A stretch of 64,000 bases of DNA, from positions 52,198 to 116,197 of the forward strand of contig JAMPAV010000002.1 in NCBI GenBank assembly GCA_023667055.1. The letters run 5' to 3'. Below, one piece after another: positions 1 through 10,592 of this stretch (position 1 is its first letter; every line of letters begins with the position of its first letter). Made by a program: the position numbers and the translations under genes. The DNA is from Muribaculum sp. (GTDB taxonomy: Bacteria; Bacteroidota; Bacteroidia; Bacteroidales; Muribaculaceae). The notes below the pieces were generated by a model. It had not been told where the DNA came from, made no database searches, and worked only from the letters and a program-made list of their open reading frames with translations.

Positions 1-1953
1 TCATGAAAGAGCAAACCAAACGCAAGCGGCAAGAGCAAGAGCACCGAATAAGTACCATGCCACGTAAGCCTGGATATGACCATTCTGCATTCCGCGTATA
101 GACCAGCTTGCCTTCTGGGAAATCTTTGCGAAGCCATCCATTGTGGCATCGATGACGTGGCGGTCAAACCATGCGATGCTTTGGCAGATGATGCCGAAGA
201 TGATTTTGTGTGTCACGAACTGATACATCTCGTCCCAGTAGAAGCGGCGGTGGGCAGCTTCCCAGAGGTTGGGGAGAGCGGCACGCATCTTGGCCGGTTT
301 GTCGTTTTTCTTTGCATATAGCCATGTGGCAAGTCCTATCGCTACTACTGCGATTGCTACGCTTGTGATAGCCACTGATGCCTCAAGGTGGATATGATAT
401 GGTTCGCCGTTATATGTGACGTATTCTCCAAACGGTATGAACCCGGCCACACAACTTACTGCGGCAAGGATAATCAGCGGAAGAGACATCTGCCAAGGTG
501 CATCATGAGGTTTGTGGTGCTCATAGTGAGGATTCTCCTCCCACCAGAAGATGAGGTAGTAGAGACGGAACATATAGAACGCAGTCAGACCTGCCACCAT
601 CGACATCCAAGCGCCCCAGATGAAATCATTCTGGTACATGGCGGCAAGCATCTCGTCTTTCGAGAAGAATCCCGAGAAAGGAGGTATGCCTGCAATGGCG
701 AGACATCCGATAAGGAATGTCCAGTGGGTAATAGGCATGTATTTGCGTAGTCCACCCATAGATGTGTAATTGTTGGAGTGAACAGCGTGGATAAGGCAAC
801 CTGCACCAAGGAAGAGAAGAGCCTTGAACATGGCGTGTGTGAACAAGTGGAACATTGAAGCCATGTAGCCGAGACCTGGAGCGTGCCAGTGGCAACCTTC
901 CGGAACGTAGTCGCGGGCAACAGCAAGCGACACCATCATGAATGCAATCTGAGAGATGGTGGAGAATGCAAGCACGCGCTTGATATCGATCTGGCAGCAA
1001 GCCACCACTGCAGCGTAGAATGCAGTTATCGCACCTACAACGCCCACGAAGTCCATCGATGCCGGTACCTGACAGTAGCAAGGGAACATTCTTGCTACAA
1101 GATAAACACCTGCCACGACCATGGTGGCGGCGTGGATAAGTGCCGATACCGGAGTAGGACCTTCCATTGCATCGGGCAGCCAGATGTGGAGAGGCATCAT
1201 TGCTGATTTACCCATTCCACCCATGAAGATGAGAATCATGGCCCAAGTCATAACTGAAGCACCCATGAAGGTGGCTCCGCCGCATTGCTGCATGACGAGT
1301 TCGGGATTGGATGTAAGGGTCTGGAAGTTGAATGTGTCGGTGTAGAAAGTGAGCAGAAGGATACCGATAAGGAAGCCGAGGTCGGCAAATCGTGTAACGA
1401 TAAATGCTTTCTTGGAAGCTGATACCGCCGAAGGAAGTTTATAGAAGAAACCGATCAGCAGATATGAGCTCACACCCACGAGTTCCCAGAAGATATACAT
1501 CTGGAAGATGTTGGTGGCCACTACAAGACCGAGCATGGAGAAAGAGAAGAGATTTAGGAAAGCGTAGTAACGCTGGAAACCTCTTTCGCCTTCCATGTAT
1601 CCCCATGAGTAGAGGTGCACCATGAAAGAGATAGTGGTGATGACCACGAGCATCATGGCAGAAATCGGGTCGAGCAAGAATCCGAGTTTCACCACGAGTT
1701 TGTCGGTAAATGCAAGCCAGGTATAGTCGAACACCTGATATTGCAGGCGGTCGCCGAGAGCATTGATAAACTCAGGGGCACCGCTGAAGAAATAGTTGAA
1801 AGCCACAGTGTAGGCAAGCACCATAGTGGTACCCATGCCAAGGATACCGAGAATGCCTGCAACTTTGCGTGGCATGACAACGCCTCCGATTCCCAAGATG
1901 AGGAACATCGCAATTGGGATCGCAAGGATTAAAATTGGAAGTGTCATGTCCAT
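1..1953 (-). CDS. nuoL: NADH-quinone oxidoreductase subunit L (complex I antiporter-like subunit)
   Basis: A 650-residue polytopic membrane protein matching NuoL, one of the proton-pumping antiporter-like subunits of respiratory complex I in the inner membrane. The sequence shows the many hydrophobic helices, the conserved GMGKSAMMPLHIWLPDAMEGP region around residues 250-270 with the key helix lysine, and a long C-terminal amphipathic section as expected for the lateral helix of this family. The stop codon is the first three bases of the window, so the gene is complete. It is the last visible gene of nuoI-J-K-L; nuoM and nuoN would be expected just outside the left edge. It lies 13 bases after nuoK. 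Confidence 0.97.
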   Translation of the reverse strand: MDMTLPILILAIPIAMFLILGIGGVVMPRKVAGILGILGMGTTMVLAYTVAFNYFFSGAPEFINALGDRLQYQVFDYTWLAFTDKLVVKLGFLLDPISAMMLVVITTISFMVHLYSWGYMEGERGFQRYYAFLNLFSFSMLGLVVATNIFQMYIFWELVGVSSYLLIGFFYKLPSAVSASKKAFIVTRFADLGFLIGILLLTFYTDTFNFQTLTSNPELVMQQCGGATFMGASVMTWAMILIFMGGMGKSAMMPLHIWLPDAMEGPTPVSALIHAATMVVAGVYLVARMFPCYCQVPASMDFVGVVGAITAFYAAVVACCQIDIKRVLAFSTISQIAFMMVSLAVARDYVPEGCHWHAPGLGYMASMFHLFTHAMFKALLFLGAGCLIHAVHSNNYTSMGGLRKYMPITHWTFLIGCLAIAGIPPFSGFFSKDEMLAAMYQNDFIWGAWMSMVAGLTAFYMFRLYYLIFWWEENPHYEHHKPHDAPWQMSLPLIILAAVSCVAGFIPFGEYVTYNGEPYHIHLEASVAITSVAIAVVAIGLATWLYAKKNDKPAKMRAALPNLWEAAHRRFYWDEMYQFVTHKIIFGIICQSIAWFDRHVIDATMDGFAKISQKASWSIRGMQNGHIQAYVAWYLFGALALAACVWFALS

Positions 1954-1966
1954 ATCTTAGGAATAT

Positions 1967-2278
1967 TTAGAATTTCATTTCTTTGATTTCCGTCACGTTT
2001 GTGCTTCCGATAGCTCGATATATGTTGATTATAAGGGCTATTGCAATTGAAGTTTCAGCGGCAGCGATAGCGATGGCAAAAAGAGTGAAGAACATGCCCT
2101 CCATCGAGCCGGGGAAAAGGTAACGGTTGAAAATTACAAAATTGAGATCAGCTGAATTGAGCATCAGCTCAAGAGAAATCAGCATTGCGATCATATTTTT
2201 ACGGGTTATGAAGCCGTAAACACCGAAAACGAACATCAGGACGCTCGGCACTAAATAATATAGAATGCTTATATCCAT
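1967..2278 (-). CDS. nuoK: NADH-quinone oxidoreductase subunit K
   Basis: A 103-residue protein with three hydrophobic helices, matching NuoK (the MrpC-like subunit of the complex I membrane arm). The family signature of small acidic residues in hydrophobic helices is visible (LISLELMLNSADLNFV near residues 30-45, with the conserved Glu). The open frame extends 20 codons further upstream into nuoJ, but that stretch is lysine/arginine-rich and unlike the family, so the start is placed at the Met followed by DISILYYLVP. It is encoded between nuoJ and nuoL in the usual order. Confidence 0.95.
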   Translation of the reverse strand: MDISILYYLVPSVLMFVFGVYGFITRKNMIAMLISLELMLNSADLNFVIFNRYLFPGSMEGMFFTLFAIAIAAAETSIAIALIINIYRAIGSTNVTEIKEMKF

Positions 2279-2298
2279 AACAATATTCTTTTTTCGGG

Positions 2299-2829
2299 TT
2301 ATTTTTTTCTTGCGATTACGACACCACCGATGATGCAAGCAAGCAGAAGAACGCTGATAGCCTCAAAGGGGAGCAAATATTGATATTTATCCGATCCCAC
2401 GAGAGCATGTCCAATCTGTTGCATTGTGATGGTGGGACCGCCGGCTGCGATAGCTTCTGATAGAGACACTCCTCCAAGAAGGGGCATTGTGAAGAGAGCG
2501 GCGAGCAGAAGGATGGCACCGCAAGCAGAAGCAGTGACCCCGACCAACTGGCGATGGGCTGCAAGAGGAGCCGTCTTGTCGTTGGGTTTGTGGGTCAGGA
2601 TAATTGCAAACACGATCAGCACCATAATGCCACCCGCATAGACAGCGATCTGCACGGCGCCCAGAAACTGATAGTCCATCTGGAAATAGAAGATGGCAGT
2701 TCCGATTAGTGCGAAAAGCAGATAGGTTGCAGCGCGGAGGATTTTAGTCGTGGTGACAGCCATATAGCCGAAAATGACCATTGCTATGGCAGCCACGAAG
2801 TAGAGTATGATGTTTCCTACTGAATCCAT
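2299..2829 (-). CDS. nuoJ: NADH-quinone oxidoreductase subunit J
   Basis: A 176-residue membrane protein with five predicted hydrophobic helices, matching NuoJ of the complex I membrane arm. The conserved stretch GAVQIAVYAGGIMVLIVFAI around residues 57-76 marks the family's pi-bulge helix 3. It follows nuoI by about 20 bases and is followed by nuoK 20 bases later, consistent with one transcript. Nothing in it departs from the family. Confidence 0.96.
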   Translation of the reverse strand: MDSVGNIILYFVAAIAMVIFGYMAVTTTKILRAATYLLFALIGTAIFYFQMDYQFLGAVQIAVYAGGIMVLIVFAIILTHKPNDKTAPLAAHRQLVGVTASACGAILLLAALFTMPLLGGVSLSEAIAAGGPTITMQQIGHALVGSDKYQYLLPFEAISVLLLACIIGGVVIARKK

Positions 2830-2850
2830 TTGTTATTGTTGTTGTTTCGT

Positions 2851-3489
2851 TTATTTTTCTGTTGAAGAGCCTTCACCACCGGCAGCAGCCTTTGCGACGG
2901 CTTCTTTCTCAGCCTTGAGTTTCGCAGCCTTGGCAAGAGCCTCGGCTTTGATCTTGGCGAGTTGCTCAGGATCCATGGCCGGTTTCGGTTTCGGTTTGGA
3001 AGCAGCCTCAATCACTTGAGCATCGGTCTGCTCGGAATGAGCGTTTAGTTGAAGCACAAGTTTGTCACGTGTGAAGACAGCCTGTTCAAACTCATTTGAG
3101 AACTCGAGTGCGTCTTGCGGACAGGTTGTGACACAAAGCATGCAGAATGTGCAGCTTCCTAAGTCGTAAAAGTACTTGTCAAGCACTTTTTTCTTCTTGC
3201 CGTCGGGGAGTTCCACCATCCTCGTCTTGAGATTGATGGTTCCATTAGGGCAATTCATCTGGCAAATACCGCACGCAATGCATTTGTTGTAAGGCGGATT
3301 TGCATCATCGCCTATAAGCGTGAGCGCTGCGCGGAATCGGTCGGCGATTTTCAGCGTGGTATGGCGATTTTCCGGATATTGCTCAGTGATCTTGGGAGTG
3401 ACCAACTCCTTTCCGGTCACAGCCATACCCTTCGCCAGGCTGCTTACGCCTTTGCCAATTGACGAAAAATATTCCTTAATACTACTCAT
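2851..3489 (-). CDS. nuoI: NADH-quinone oxidoreductase subunit I (two [4Fe-4S] clusters) with a Lys/Ala-rich tail
   Basis: A 212-residue iron-sulfur subunit of complex I. Two complete ferredoxin motifs are visible: CIACGICQMNCP (around residue 69) and CTFCMLCVTTCP (around residue 113), which bind clusters N6a and N6b in the family. After about residue 155 the protein continues into a low-complexity tail (KPKPKP, then repeated Ala/Lys/Glu, ending GGEGSSTEK) that is not part of the ferredoxin fold. The gene restarts the nuo order directly after atpG, with a 55-base gap that shows no clear promoter, so it is probably co-transcribed with the ATP synthase genes. Confidence 0.96.
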   Translation of the reverse strand: MSSIKEYFSSIGKGVSSLAKGMAVTGKELVTPKITEQYPENRHTTLKIADRFRAALTLIGDDANPPYNKCIACGICQMNCPNGTINLKTRMVELPDGKKKKVLDKYFYDLGSCTFCMLCVTTCPQDALEFSNEFEQAVFTRDKLVLQLNAHSEQTDAQVIEAASKPKPKPAMDPEQLAKIKAEALAKAAKLKAEKEAVAKAAAGGEGSSTEK

Positions 3490-3520
3490 ATATTGTTTTG
3501 AATTATTAGTTTTCTCCTTT

Positions 3521-3537
3521 ACTCTTAACTCTTAACC
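3521..3537. repeat. Heptad repeat CTTAACT between atpG and nuoI
   Basis: About two copies of the 7-base unit actctta/actctta sit directly after the atpG stop codon. The same unit recurs after nuoH and near 20.2 kb and 60.6 kb, so it belongs to a recurring intergenic repeat class in this window. Confidence 0.55.
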
Positions 3538-3544
3538 ATTTACT

Positions 3545-4435
3545 TTATTTCTCCACCTGACCGCCGAGGATATCGAGAAGTTCGGTGGTGATGCTTTCCT
3601 GACGCAGCTTGTTGTATTCGAGGTTGAGTTCCTCGAGGAGTTTCTTGGCGTTGTCGTTCGCACTCTGCATAGCCATCACGCGGGCAGCCTGTTCGGAAGC
3701 ACGGTTTTGTATGGTGATTTCCTGCATGGTGCTAAGCACAAACATAGGAAGCACAGCGTTGAAAATGCTGTTGGCATCCGGTTCGAAAATATAGAGTTTG
3801 TTTGCCTCGACTTTGTCAGTCCCGGTCAGAAGGTTTTCCATTGTGAGAGGGAAGAGCTGTTCAAACTGCGGACGCTGGCGGCTCATGGAGAAATACTTCA
3901 TGTATCCTACTTTTACCAGGTCGTAATAGCCCGTAGAAAATTTATCGCGGAGTCCATGGGTGAGATCATTCACTTTCTCTGCCGGCATTTTGGAGTCAAC
4001 GCCATCCACACTTACAATGTGAATGTGTTGGTCGGCCACTTTGGCCACAGCTTTTGCCATTTTCTTTCCGACAGGGATGATGTCGATGTCGGTATTTTTG
4101 CCATACTGGTCTCTCAGGGCATTGATGTCGGAGAGTATGGCCTTGAAAATATTGATATTGTATGCACCGCAGAGGCCATCGTCGCTACCATAAATCACAA
4201 CTGCAATACGCTTCACATCCTTGCGGGGCTCAATGAGCGGACTGCTGAATTCAACACCCGACGACAGGATATGACCCATTATGGATTGAATCTGGTTGCG
4301 GTAAGGCACGAGCTGCTTGAGCGAAGCTTCGAATTTATGCACTTTGGCGGATGAGATCATTTTCATCGCGCCAGTGATTTTCTCGCTTGAAGCCACGGAG
4401 CCAATGCGTGTTTTAAGTTCCCTTAGGGTTGCCAT
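3545..4435 (-). CDS. atpG: F1Fo ATP synthase gamma subunit
   Basis: A 296-residue gamma subunit, the central rotor shaft of F1. The N-terminus (MATLRELKTRIGSVASSEKITGAM) and the C-terminal helix (SANDNAKKLLEELNLEYNKLRQ...ITTELLDILGG) are the two family-typical coiled-coil segments, with the Rossmann-like middle beginning at KRIAVVIYGSDDGLCGAYN. It is the last gene of the atp block and lies 65 bases after atpA, a gap that contains a strong hairpin. It is followed by nuoI rather than by the operon end. Confidence 0.97.
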   Translation of the reverse strand: MATLRELKTRIGSVASSEKITGAMKMISSAKVHKFEASLKQLVPYRNQIQSIMGHILSSGVEFSSPLIEPRKDVKRIAVVIYGSDDGLCGAYNINIFKAILSDINALRDQYGKNTDIDIIPVGKKMAKAVAKVADQHIHIVSVDGVDSKMPAEKVNDLTHGLRDKFSTGYYDLVKVGYMKYFSMSRQRPQFEQLFPLTMENLLTGTDKVEANKLYIFEPDANSIFNAVLPMFVLSTMQEITIQNRASEQAARVMAMQSANDNAKKLLEELNLEYNKLRQESITTELLDILGGQVEK

Positions 4436-4458
4436 TTATTTATTTTTTTTTAGTTGGT

Positions 4459-4488
4459 GGCATACGTCGGTTTCATCCGGCGTATGCC
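4459..4488. other. Hairpin in the atpA-atpG gap
   Basis: Twelve-base arms ggcatacgtcgg / ccggcgtatgcc with one G-T pair and a six-base loop. On the minus (coding) strand it is followed by ACCAACTAAAAAA rather than a T run, so it looks like an internal mRNA stem (processing or stability) rather than a terminator. Confidence 0.6.
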
Positions 4489-4500
4489 TGTAATAAAGAG

Positions 4501-6078
4501 TTATTTCTTATATCTTGAAGATATTTCAGCGGCGCATTCGCGGATCTTGGTCTGAACGTCGTCGGTCAGGTTGCCGGCCTTGATCTCGTCAAGCACCTCT
4601 TTGCGGTATTTGGCCTCGATGAGTTGGATGAACAGGGATTCAAACTCATGAACCTTTTCAATGGGCACATTTTCCATCAGACCATTCACACCACAATATA
4701 TCACAGCCACCTGGTTTTCGACAGGCCATGGTTTGTATTGCGGTTGGATGAGGAGCTGCTGGTTTTTACGGCCCTTGTCGATAACCTTAGCGGTCACAGG
4801 GTCGATGTCGCCACCAAACTTGGTGAAAGATTCAAGTTCGCGATACTGAGCCTGGTCGATTTTCAGCGTACCGGCCACCTTCTTCATAGGTTTGATCTGG
4901 GCATTACCACCCACACGTGACACTGAGATACCCACGTTGACGGCGGGACGGATACCTTGGTTGAACAGAGCTGTCTCAAGGAAGATCTGTCCGTCGGTGA
5001 TGGAGATTACATTGGTAGGAATGTAAGCCGACACGTCGCCCGCCTGGGTTTCAATGATAGGAAGCGCGGTGAGAGAACCGCCACCCTTTACGATAGGCTT
5101 CAGAACTTCCGGAAGGTCGTTCATGGTAGAGGCAACCTCCTGGTTGTCGATAATCTTGGCGGCACGTTCCAAAAGGCGGGAGTGCAGATAAAAGATATCA
5201 CCGGGATAAGCCTCGCGTCCGGAGGGGCGCTTTAGGATAAGAGAAATCTCGCGGTATGCCACAGCTTGCTTGGAGAGGTCATCGTAAACGATGAGGGCAT
5301 CGCGGCCGGTGTCGCGGATATACTCACCGATGGCCACACCGGCAAACGGAGCGTAGTAGCGCATCGCAGCGGAGTCGGAAGCAGTGGCAGCCACCACTAC
5401 AGTGTAGTCCATTGCGCCATACTTTTTCAGGGTCTGCACCAAGGAAGCCACGGTGGAGGCCTTTTGGCCGATGGCAACATAGATACAGAACACAGGTTTG
5501 CCATCAAGATAGTTTTGACGCTGGTTGATAATGGTGTCGATAGCAATGGCAGTCTTACCGATCTGGCGGTCGCCGATGATAAGCTCACGCTGACCGCGGC
5601 CAATAGGAATCATGGAGTCGATGGCTTTTAGACCGGTCTGGAGCGGTTGCTTCACGGGCTGACGGAAGATAACTCCGGGAGCTTTTCTTTCGAGCGGCAT
5701 ACGAAGCAACTTTCCATCGATCGGACCGTTGCCGTCGATTGGTTCGCCGAGAATATTAATGACTCGACCGAAGAGACCTTCGCCGACCGGGATGGAGGCA
5801 ATCTCACCCGTGCGACGAACCGTCATGTTTTCGGATATAGAATTGATATCATCGAGAAGCACAACACCTACGTTGCTCTCCTCAAGGTTGAGTGCCACAC
5901 CCGTTGAGCCGTTTTCAAACTCCACGAGTTCGCTGGCCTTCACATTGTCGAGGCCATAGACGTGGGCCACGCCGTCGCCGACGCTAAGGACGGTGCCTAC
6001 TTCCTCAAACTTGACCTGAGAACTTACGTTTTCAAGTTGTTGCTTAAGAATATCTGATATTTCGCTTGGGTTAAGCAT
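4501..6078 (-). CDS. atpA: F1Fo ATP synthase alpha subunit
   Basis: A 525-residue alpha subunit forming the non-catalytic nucleotide sites of F1. The P-loop GDRQIGKT is visible near residue 172; most homologues have T where this protein has I, but the Walker A pattern GxxxxGKT is kept. The alpha-family sequence [20 protein letters not shown] and the arginine-finger region [13 protein letters not shown] are intact. It starts three bases after the atpH stop, indicating tight coupling, and is followed by the hairpin gap and atpG. Confidence 0.98.
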   Translation of the reverse strand: MLNPSEISDILKQQLENVSSQVKFEEVGTVLSVGDGVAHVYGLDNVKASELVEFENGSTGVALNLEESNVGVVLLDDINSISENMTVRRTGEIASIPVGEGLFGRVINILGEPIDGNGPIDGKLLRMPLERKAPGVIFRQPVKQPLQTGLKAIDSMIPIGRGQRELIIGDRQIGKTAIAIDTIINQRQNYLDGKPVFCIYVAIGQKASTVASLVQTLKKYGAMDYTVVVAATASDSAAMRYYAPFAGVAIGEYIRDTGRDALIVYDDLSKQAVAYREISLILKRPSGREAYPGDIFYLHSRLLERAAKIIDNQEVASTMNDLPEVLKPIVKGGGSLTALPIIETQAGDVSAYIPTNVISITDGQIFLETALFNQGIRPAVNVGISVSRVGGNAQIKPMKKVAGTLKIDQAQYRELESFTKFGGDIDPVTAKVIDKGRKNQQLLIQPQYKPWPVENQVAVIYCGVNGLMENVPIEKVHEFESLFIQLIEAKYRKEVLDEIKAGNLTDDVQTKIRECAAEISSRYKK

Positions 6079-6080
6079 TG

Positions 6081-6626
6081 TTAATTGCTTCTTAAAAGGT
6101 TTAGACGTATTTGTTCGATCTCATTCTTGATCGAAGCATCAAGACGTTGGTCTTCCACATCAATCACAAACCCACCGATGAGTTCCGGATTGACAGAATA
6201 ACTAAATTCGAGTTTCAGTGAGGGGTAAGCCTTGCTGACGATCTCGCGAATCTTGTGAAGTTGGTCTTCATCGAGTTTTGAGGCCGTGATAATCTTCACA
6301 ATGGCAATGTTGTTTGCCTTTCGGTAAAGGTTGCAGTAGGCGAGAGCCATCATATAGGCATATTCGCTGCGTTCCCGGTTGAGTATTAGCTCTACAAATG
6401 AACGATAGTCATCTTCTACGGATTCGCCGGCTGCTGTGATAAGCAGTTTGGCCTTATCCTCGCGTTTCACAAACGGATTGGAGAGCACCTTCTGGAGTTC
6501 AGGATTTGCGGCAAAAGACTCTGTCAGGGTTTTCATCTCCTGATAAACTTCCTTAGTGTTGCCTTTCTCCTCAGCCAGTTTGTAAAGAGCTTTCGCATAT
6601 CGCTGCGGTATCAGTCCTTCGCTCAT
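6081..6626 (-). CDS. atpH: F1Fo ATP synthase delta subunit
   Basis: A 181-residue delta (OSCP-type) subunit, the stator link between F1 and the b subunits. The N-terminal helical domain begins [17 protein letters not shown], and the C-terminus carries the family pattern [21 protein letters not shown] near residues 150-170. It lies four bases after atpF and two bases before atpA, in the usual F-H-A order. Confidence 0.96.
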   Translation of the reverse strand: MSEGLIPQRYAKALYKLAEEKGNTKEVYQEMKTLTESFAANPELQKVLSNPFVKREDKAKLLITAAGESVEDDYRSFVELILNRERSEYAYMMALAYCNLYRKANNIAIVKIITASKLDEDQLHKIREIVSKAYPSLKLEFSYSVNPELIGGFVIDVEDQRLDASIKNEIEQIRLNLLRSN

Positions 6627-6630
6627 TGTA

Positions 6631-7125
6631 TTAGTTTTTCTCTATTTCGTCCAACATCTTATTGACAAGTTGCTTCTGAGCGTCGTCGCTTTTAAGCTGG
6701 GTTCTGACCATCTTTTCAGCGATTTCGAGAGAGAACTTGCTGACTTCATTTCTGAACTGGAGTTCTGCTTCCTTGCGTGATTGCTCGATGGCAACTTTTG
6801 CAGCTTCCATCTCTTTGCGAGCCTCAAGCGAAGCCTCTTTCTTGGCCTCCTCGATGATCTGGCTCTTCATTTGGGCAGCCTCGCGCAACATTTCAGCCTG
6901 TTTGGCTTGAGCTTCTCCTATCACTTTTTGGGCGGACTCGCGGGCATGGTCAAGTTGGTCCTTGGCCTCCTTAGCGTATTCCACTCCCTTGTCGATAGCA
7001 TCAGCACGCCCTTCCATCTGCTTGATGATCACAGGCCATCCCCATTTTGCGAGAATCAAAAAGAGGATGATGAATGCGACAAACATCCAGAATACCAGTC
7101 CAAATTCGGGCGTGAATAATTCCAT
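6631..7125 (-). CDS. atpF: F1Fo ATP synthase b subunit
   Basis: A 164-residue b subunit with one N-terminal transmembrane helix (FGLVFWMFVAFIILFLILAK) followed by a long charged, heptad-rich coiled coil rich in Ala, Glu, Lys and Gln, the peripheral stalk. Only one b gene is present, so the stalk is likely a homodimer. It sits between atpE and atpH. Confidence 0.96.
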   Translation of the reverse strand: MELFTPEFGLVFWMFVAFIILFLILAKWGWPVIIKQMEGRADAIDKGVEYAKEAKDQLDHARESAQKVIGEAQAKQAEMLREAAQMKSQIIEEAKKEASLEARKEMEAAKVAIEQSRKEAELQFRNEVSKFSLEIAEKMVRTQLKSDDAQKQLVNKMLDEIEKN

Positions 7126-7157
7126 TCTTTTTAGAATTTAATCTTGACCGATGCTGA

Positions 7158-7406
<249 letters not shown>

Positions 7407-7450
7407 TTAATGTTATTGTTTTTTTGTTTTTATTTATTTTTCAAAAAGTT

Positions 7451-8692
7451 TCATGCCACATCCTCAGCATGTGCAGGATGCTCGTGATGATCCTCCACTG
7501 CCATGGATATGAAGATTGTGGAAAGGAGAGTGAATACGTATGCCTGGATGAAGCTTACAAGCACATCAAGGGCAAGCATAAAGATGGAGAAAAGAAGCGA
7601 GACCACTGTGGATGCACCTGCAGCGGCGGCACCAAATGCTGCAAAAATGAAAATGAGCAATGTCAGAGTGATCACAATCATGTGTCCGCCCATCATGTTG
7701 GCAAACAGACGGACGCAGAGTGCAGCCGGCTTGGTGAACATACCGAAGATTTCAATCACCTGCATGATGGGAAGCGGGCATTTCAACCAGATGGGTACAT
7801 CAGGCCAGAATATCTCTTTCCAGTAATGTTTGTTGCCATTGACATTTGTGACAACAAATGTCATCACAGCAAGCACAAGTGTGATTGCGATGTTGCCGGT
7901 CAGGTTTGCGCCACCCGGGAATATCACTATCAGGCCGAGAAGGTTCATTATAAGGATGAAGAAGAAACACGTCAGCAGATAGGGGGCAAATTTCTGAGCC
8001 TTGTCGCCAAGAGTGCTTTTGATCACGCCTGTATAGATGAAATCGACACATAGTTCGAAGAATCCCATTCCCTTGCGTGGAGCCTTGTAGCCCTTCTTCT
8101 TGTAGAAGTTCACGAGACCCATCACCATCCATATCACCAAAGCTGCAGCTATGAAGAGAGCCAAAACATTTTTAGTAATGGAAAAGTCAATGCAGCGATA
8201 TTCGCGCCAGAATTTGCCATCGATGTTTGTATATCCTGATGCCACATAGTGCTTGAGATCTGAATCCTTGGCCTGTGCTTCGATTGATTTTTGCTCATCG
8301 GCCGCAATAGGAAAGAGTTCAACCACCTTCCCTTCATGTTCACTTACGTGAGGAGTGTAGAAGCGATATGTCTTTCCGTCTTTGTTTACCTCGTAGATTA
8401 CGGGTTCGGCCTCTTTCTTAGTCTTTCCGGTGGCATGGTCCTCCACCTCCTCAATTTCAGTCAATTTTGAGGAACTGAAGCAAAACCATTTGCCATCCTC
8501 AGCTCTGACAATAACGGGCAATGGGATACGATAAGTGTGGCTGAAAGGCACTTCCCAACCATAGCCGTCGCCGAGGTGGTGGAATATCGTTTCCTTCACA
8601 TCAACTCCACCTTCCTCTTCAGCGGCATTCATGCCGAAGGGGAATGCGATCATTGATATGAGAAGAAACAATATGGCTAATTTCTTGTTCAT
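7451..8692 (-). CDS. atpB: F1Fo ATP synthase a subunit with long N-terminal extension
   Basis: A 413-residue a subunit, which forms the ion channels against the c-ring. The essential arginine is in CVRLFANMMGGH near residue 335, within the usual C-terminal membrane domain. Before that lie a signal-peptide-like start (MNKKLAILFLLISMIAFPFG) and about 150 mostly polar residues predicted outside the membrane; proteobacterial AtpB is only about 270 residues. This extension is typical of Bacteroidetes. The open frame begins seven codons earlier inside atpC, but the Met before NKKLAIL gives the clean signal peptide. It follows atpC by eight bases. Confidence 0.95.
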   Translation of the reverse strand: MNKKLAILFLLISMIAFPFGMNAAEEEGGVDVKETIFHHLGDGYGWEVPFSHTYRIPLPVIVRAEDGKWFCFSSSKLTEIEEVEDHATGKTKKEAEPVIYEVNKDGKTYRFYTPHVSEHEGKVVELFPIAADEQKSIEAQAKDSDLKHYVASGYTNIDGKFWREYRCIDFSITKNVLALFIAAALVIWMVMGLVNFYKKKGYKAPRKGMGFFELCVDFIYTGVIKSTLGDKAQKFAPYLLTCFFFILIMNLLGLIVIFPGGANLTGNIAITLVLAVMTFVVTNVNGNKHYWKEIFWPDVPIWLKCPLPIMQVIEIFGMFTKPAALCVRLFANMMGGHMIVITLTLLIFIFAAFGAAAAGASTVVSLLFSIFMLALDVLVSFIQAYVFTLLSTIFISMAVEDHHEHPAHAEDVA

Positions 8693-8700
8693 GGCTTTAT

Positions 8701-8937
8701 TTAATAAATGCATACCGAAACTACGTTATTTTCCACATCCGCGATTCCACCCTTGATGTCGAAATTCTTTTCCTCACCGGATGGGGTGCGATATGTGATG
8801 ACACCCTCATTAAGCACGGAAATCAGTGGGGCGTGATTTTTCAAGACAGTGAAGAGACCGAGTTGCCCCGGCAGAGTCACAGACTCAATCTCGCCATTGA
8901 ATGCGATTTCCTGAGGGGATATTATTTCTAAAGTCAT
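8701..8937 (-). CDS. atpC: F1Fo ATP synthase epsilon subunit, short form
   Basis: A 78-residue protein containing only the N-terminal beta-sandwich of epsilon (MTLEIISPQEIAFNGEIESVTLPGQLGLFTVLKNHAPLI). The C-terminal two-helix domain, which in other bacteria inhibits ATP hydrolysis, is absent. The frame ends cleanly with a stop before atpB, so this is a short family form rather than a frameshift. It is 18 bases after atpD. Confidence 0.94.
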   Translation of the reverse strand: MTLEIISPQEIAFNGEIESVTLPGQLGLFTVLKNHAPLISVLNEGVITYRTPSGEEKNFDIKGGIADVENNVVSVCIY

Positions 8938-8955
8938 TGTCGCAGTGTGCTATTG

Positions 8956-10488
<1,533 letters not shown>

Positions 10489-10501
10489 TTATTATTTTGG
10501 T

Positions 10502-10531
10502 CCTTTAAGCCGGGTTCAGTCGGCTTAAAGG
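10502..10531. terminator. Hairpin between nuoH and atpD
   Basis: Perfect 11-base arms cctttaagccg / cggcttaaagg around an eight-base loop. It sits between the nuoH stop and the atpD promoter box. On the minus strand the following bases are A-rich rather than T-rich, so termination may be weak or factor-dependent. Confidence 0.45.
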
Positions 10532-10557
10532 TTTAATTGTTTTCAAAAGCCAAGCCG

Positions 10558-10589
10558 TAACTCTTAACTCTTAACTCTTTACTCTTAAT
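10558..10589. repeat. Heptad repeat TAACTCT after nuoH
   Basis: Three tandem copies of taactct, then a degenerate fourth, directly follow the nuoH stop codon. It belongs to the same repeat class as at 3.5 kb. Confidence 0.6.
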
Positions 10590-10592
10590 CAT

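Noticed and set aside
3707..4354. A 215-codon plus-strand open frame opposite atpG
   Set aside because: It is the antisense of a clear gamma subunit; no promoter or family resemblance is seen. The same applies to long antisense frames opposite nuoCD, atpA, atpD and the glycogen genes.
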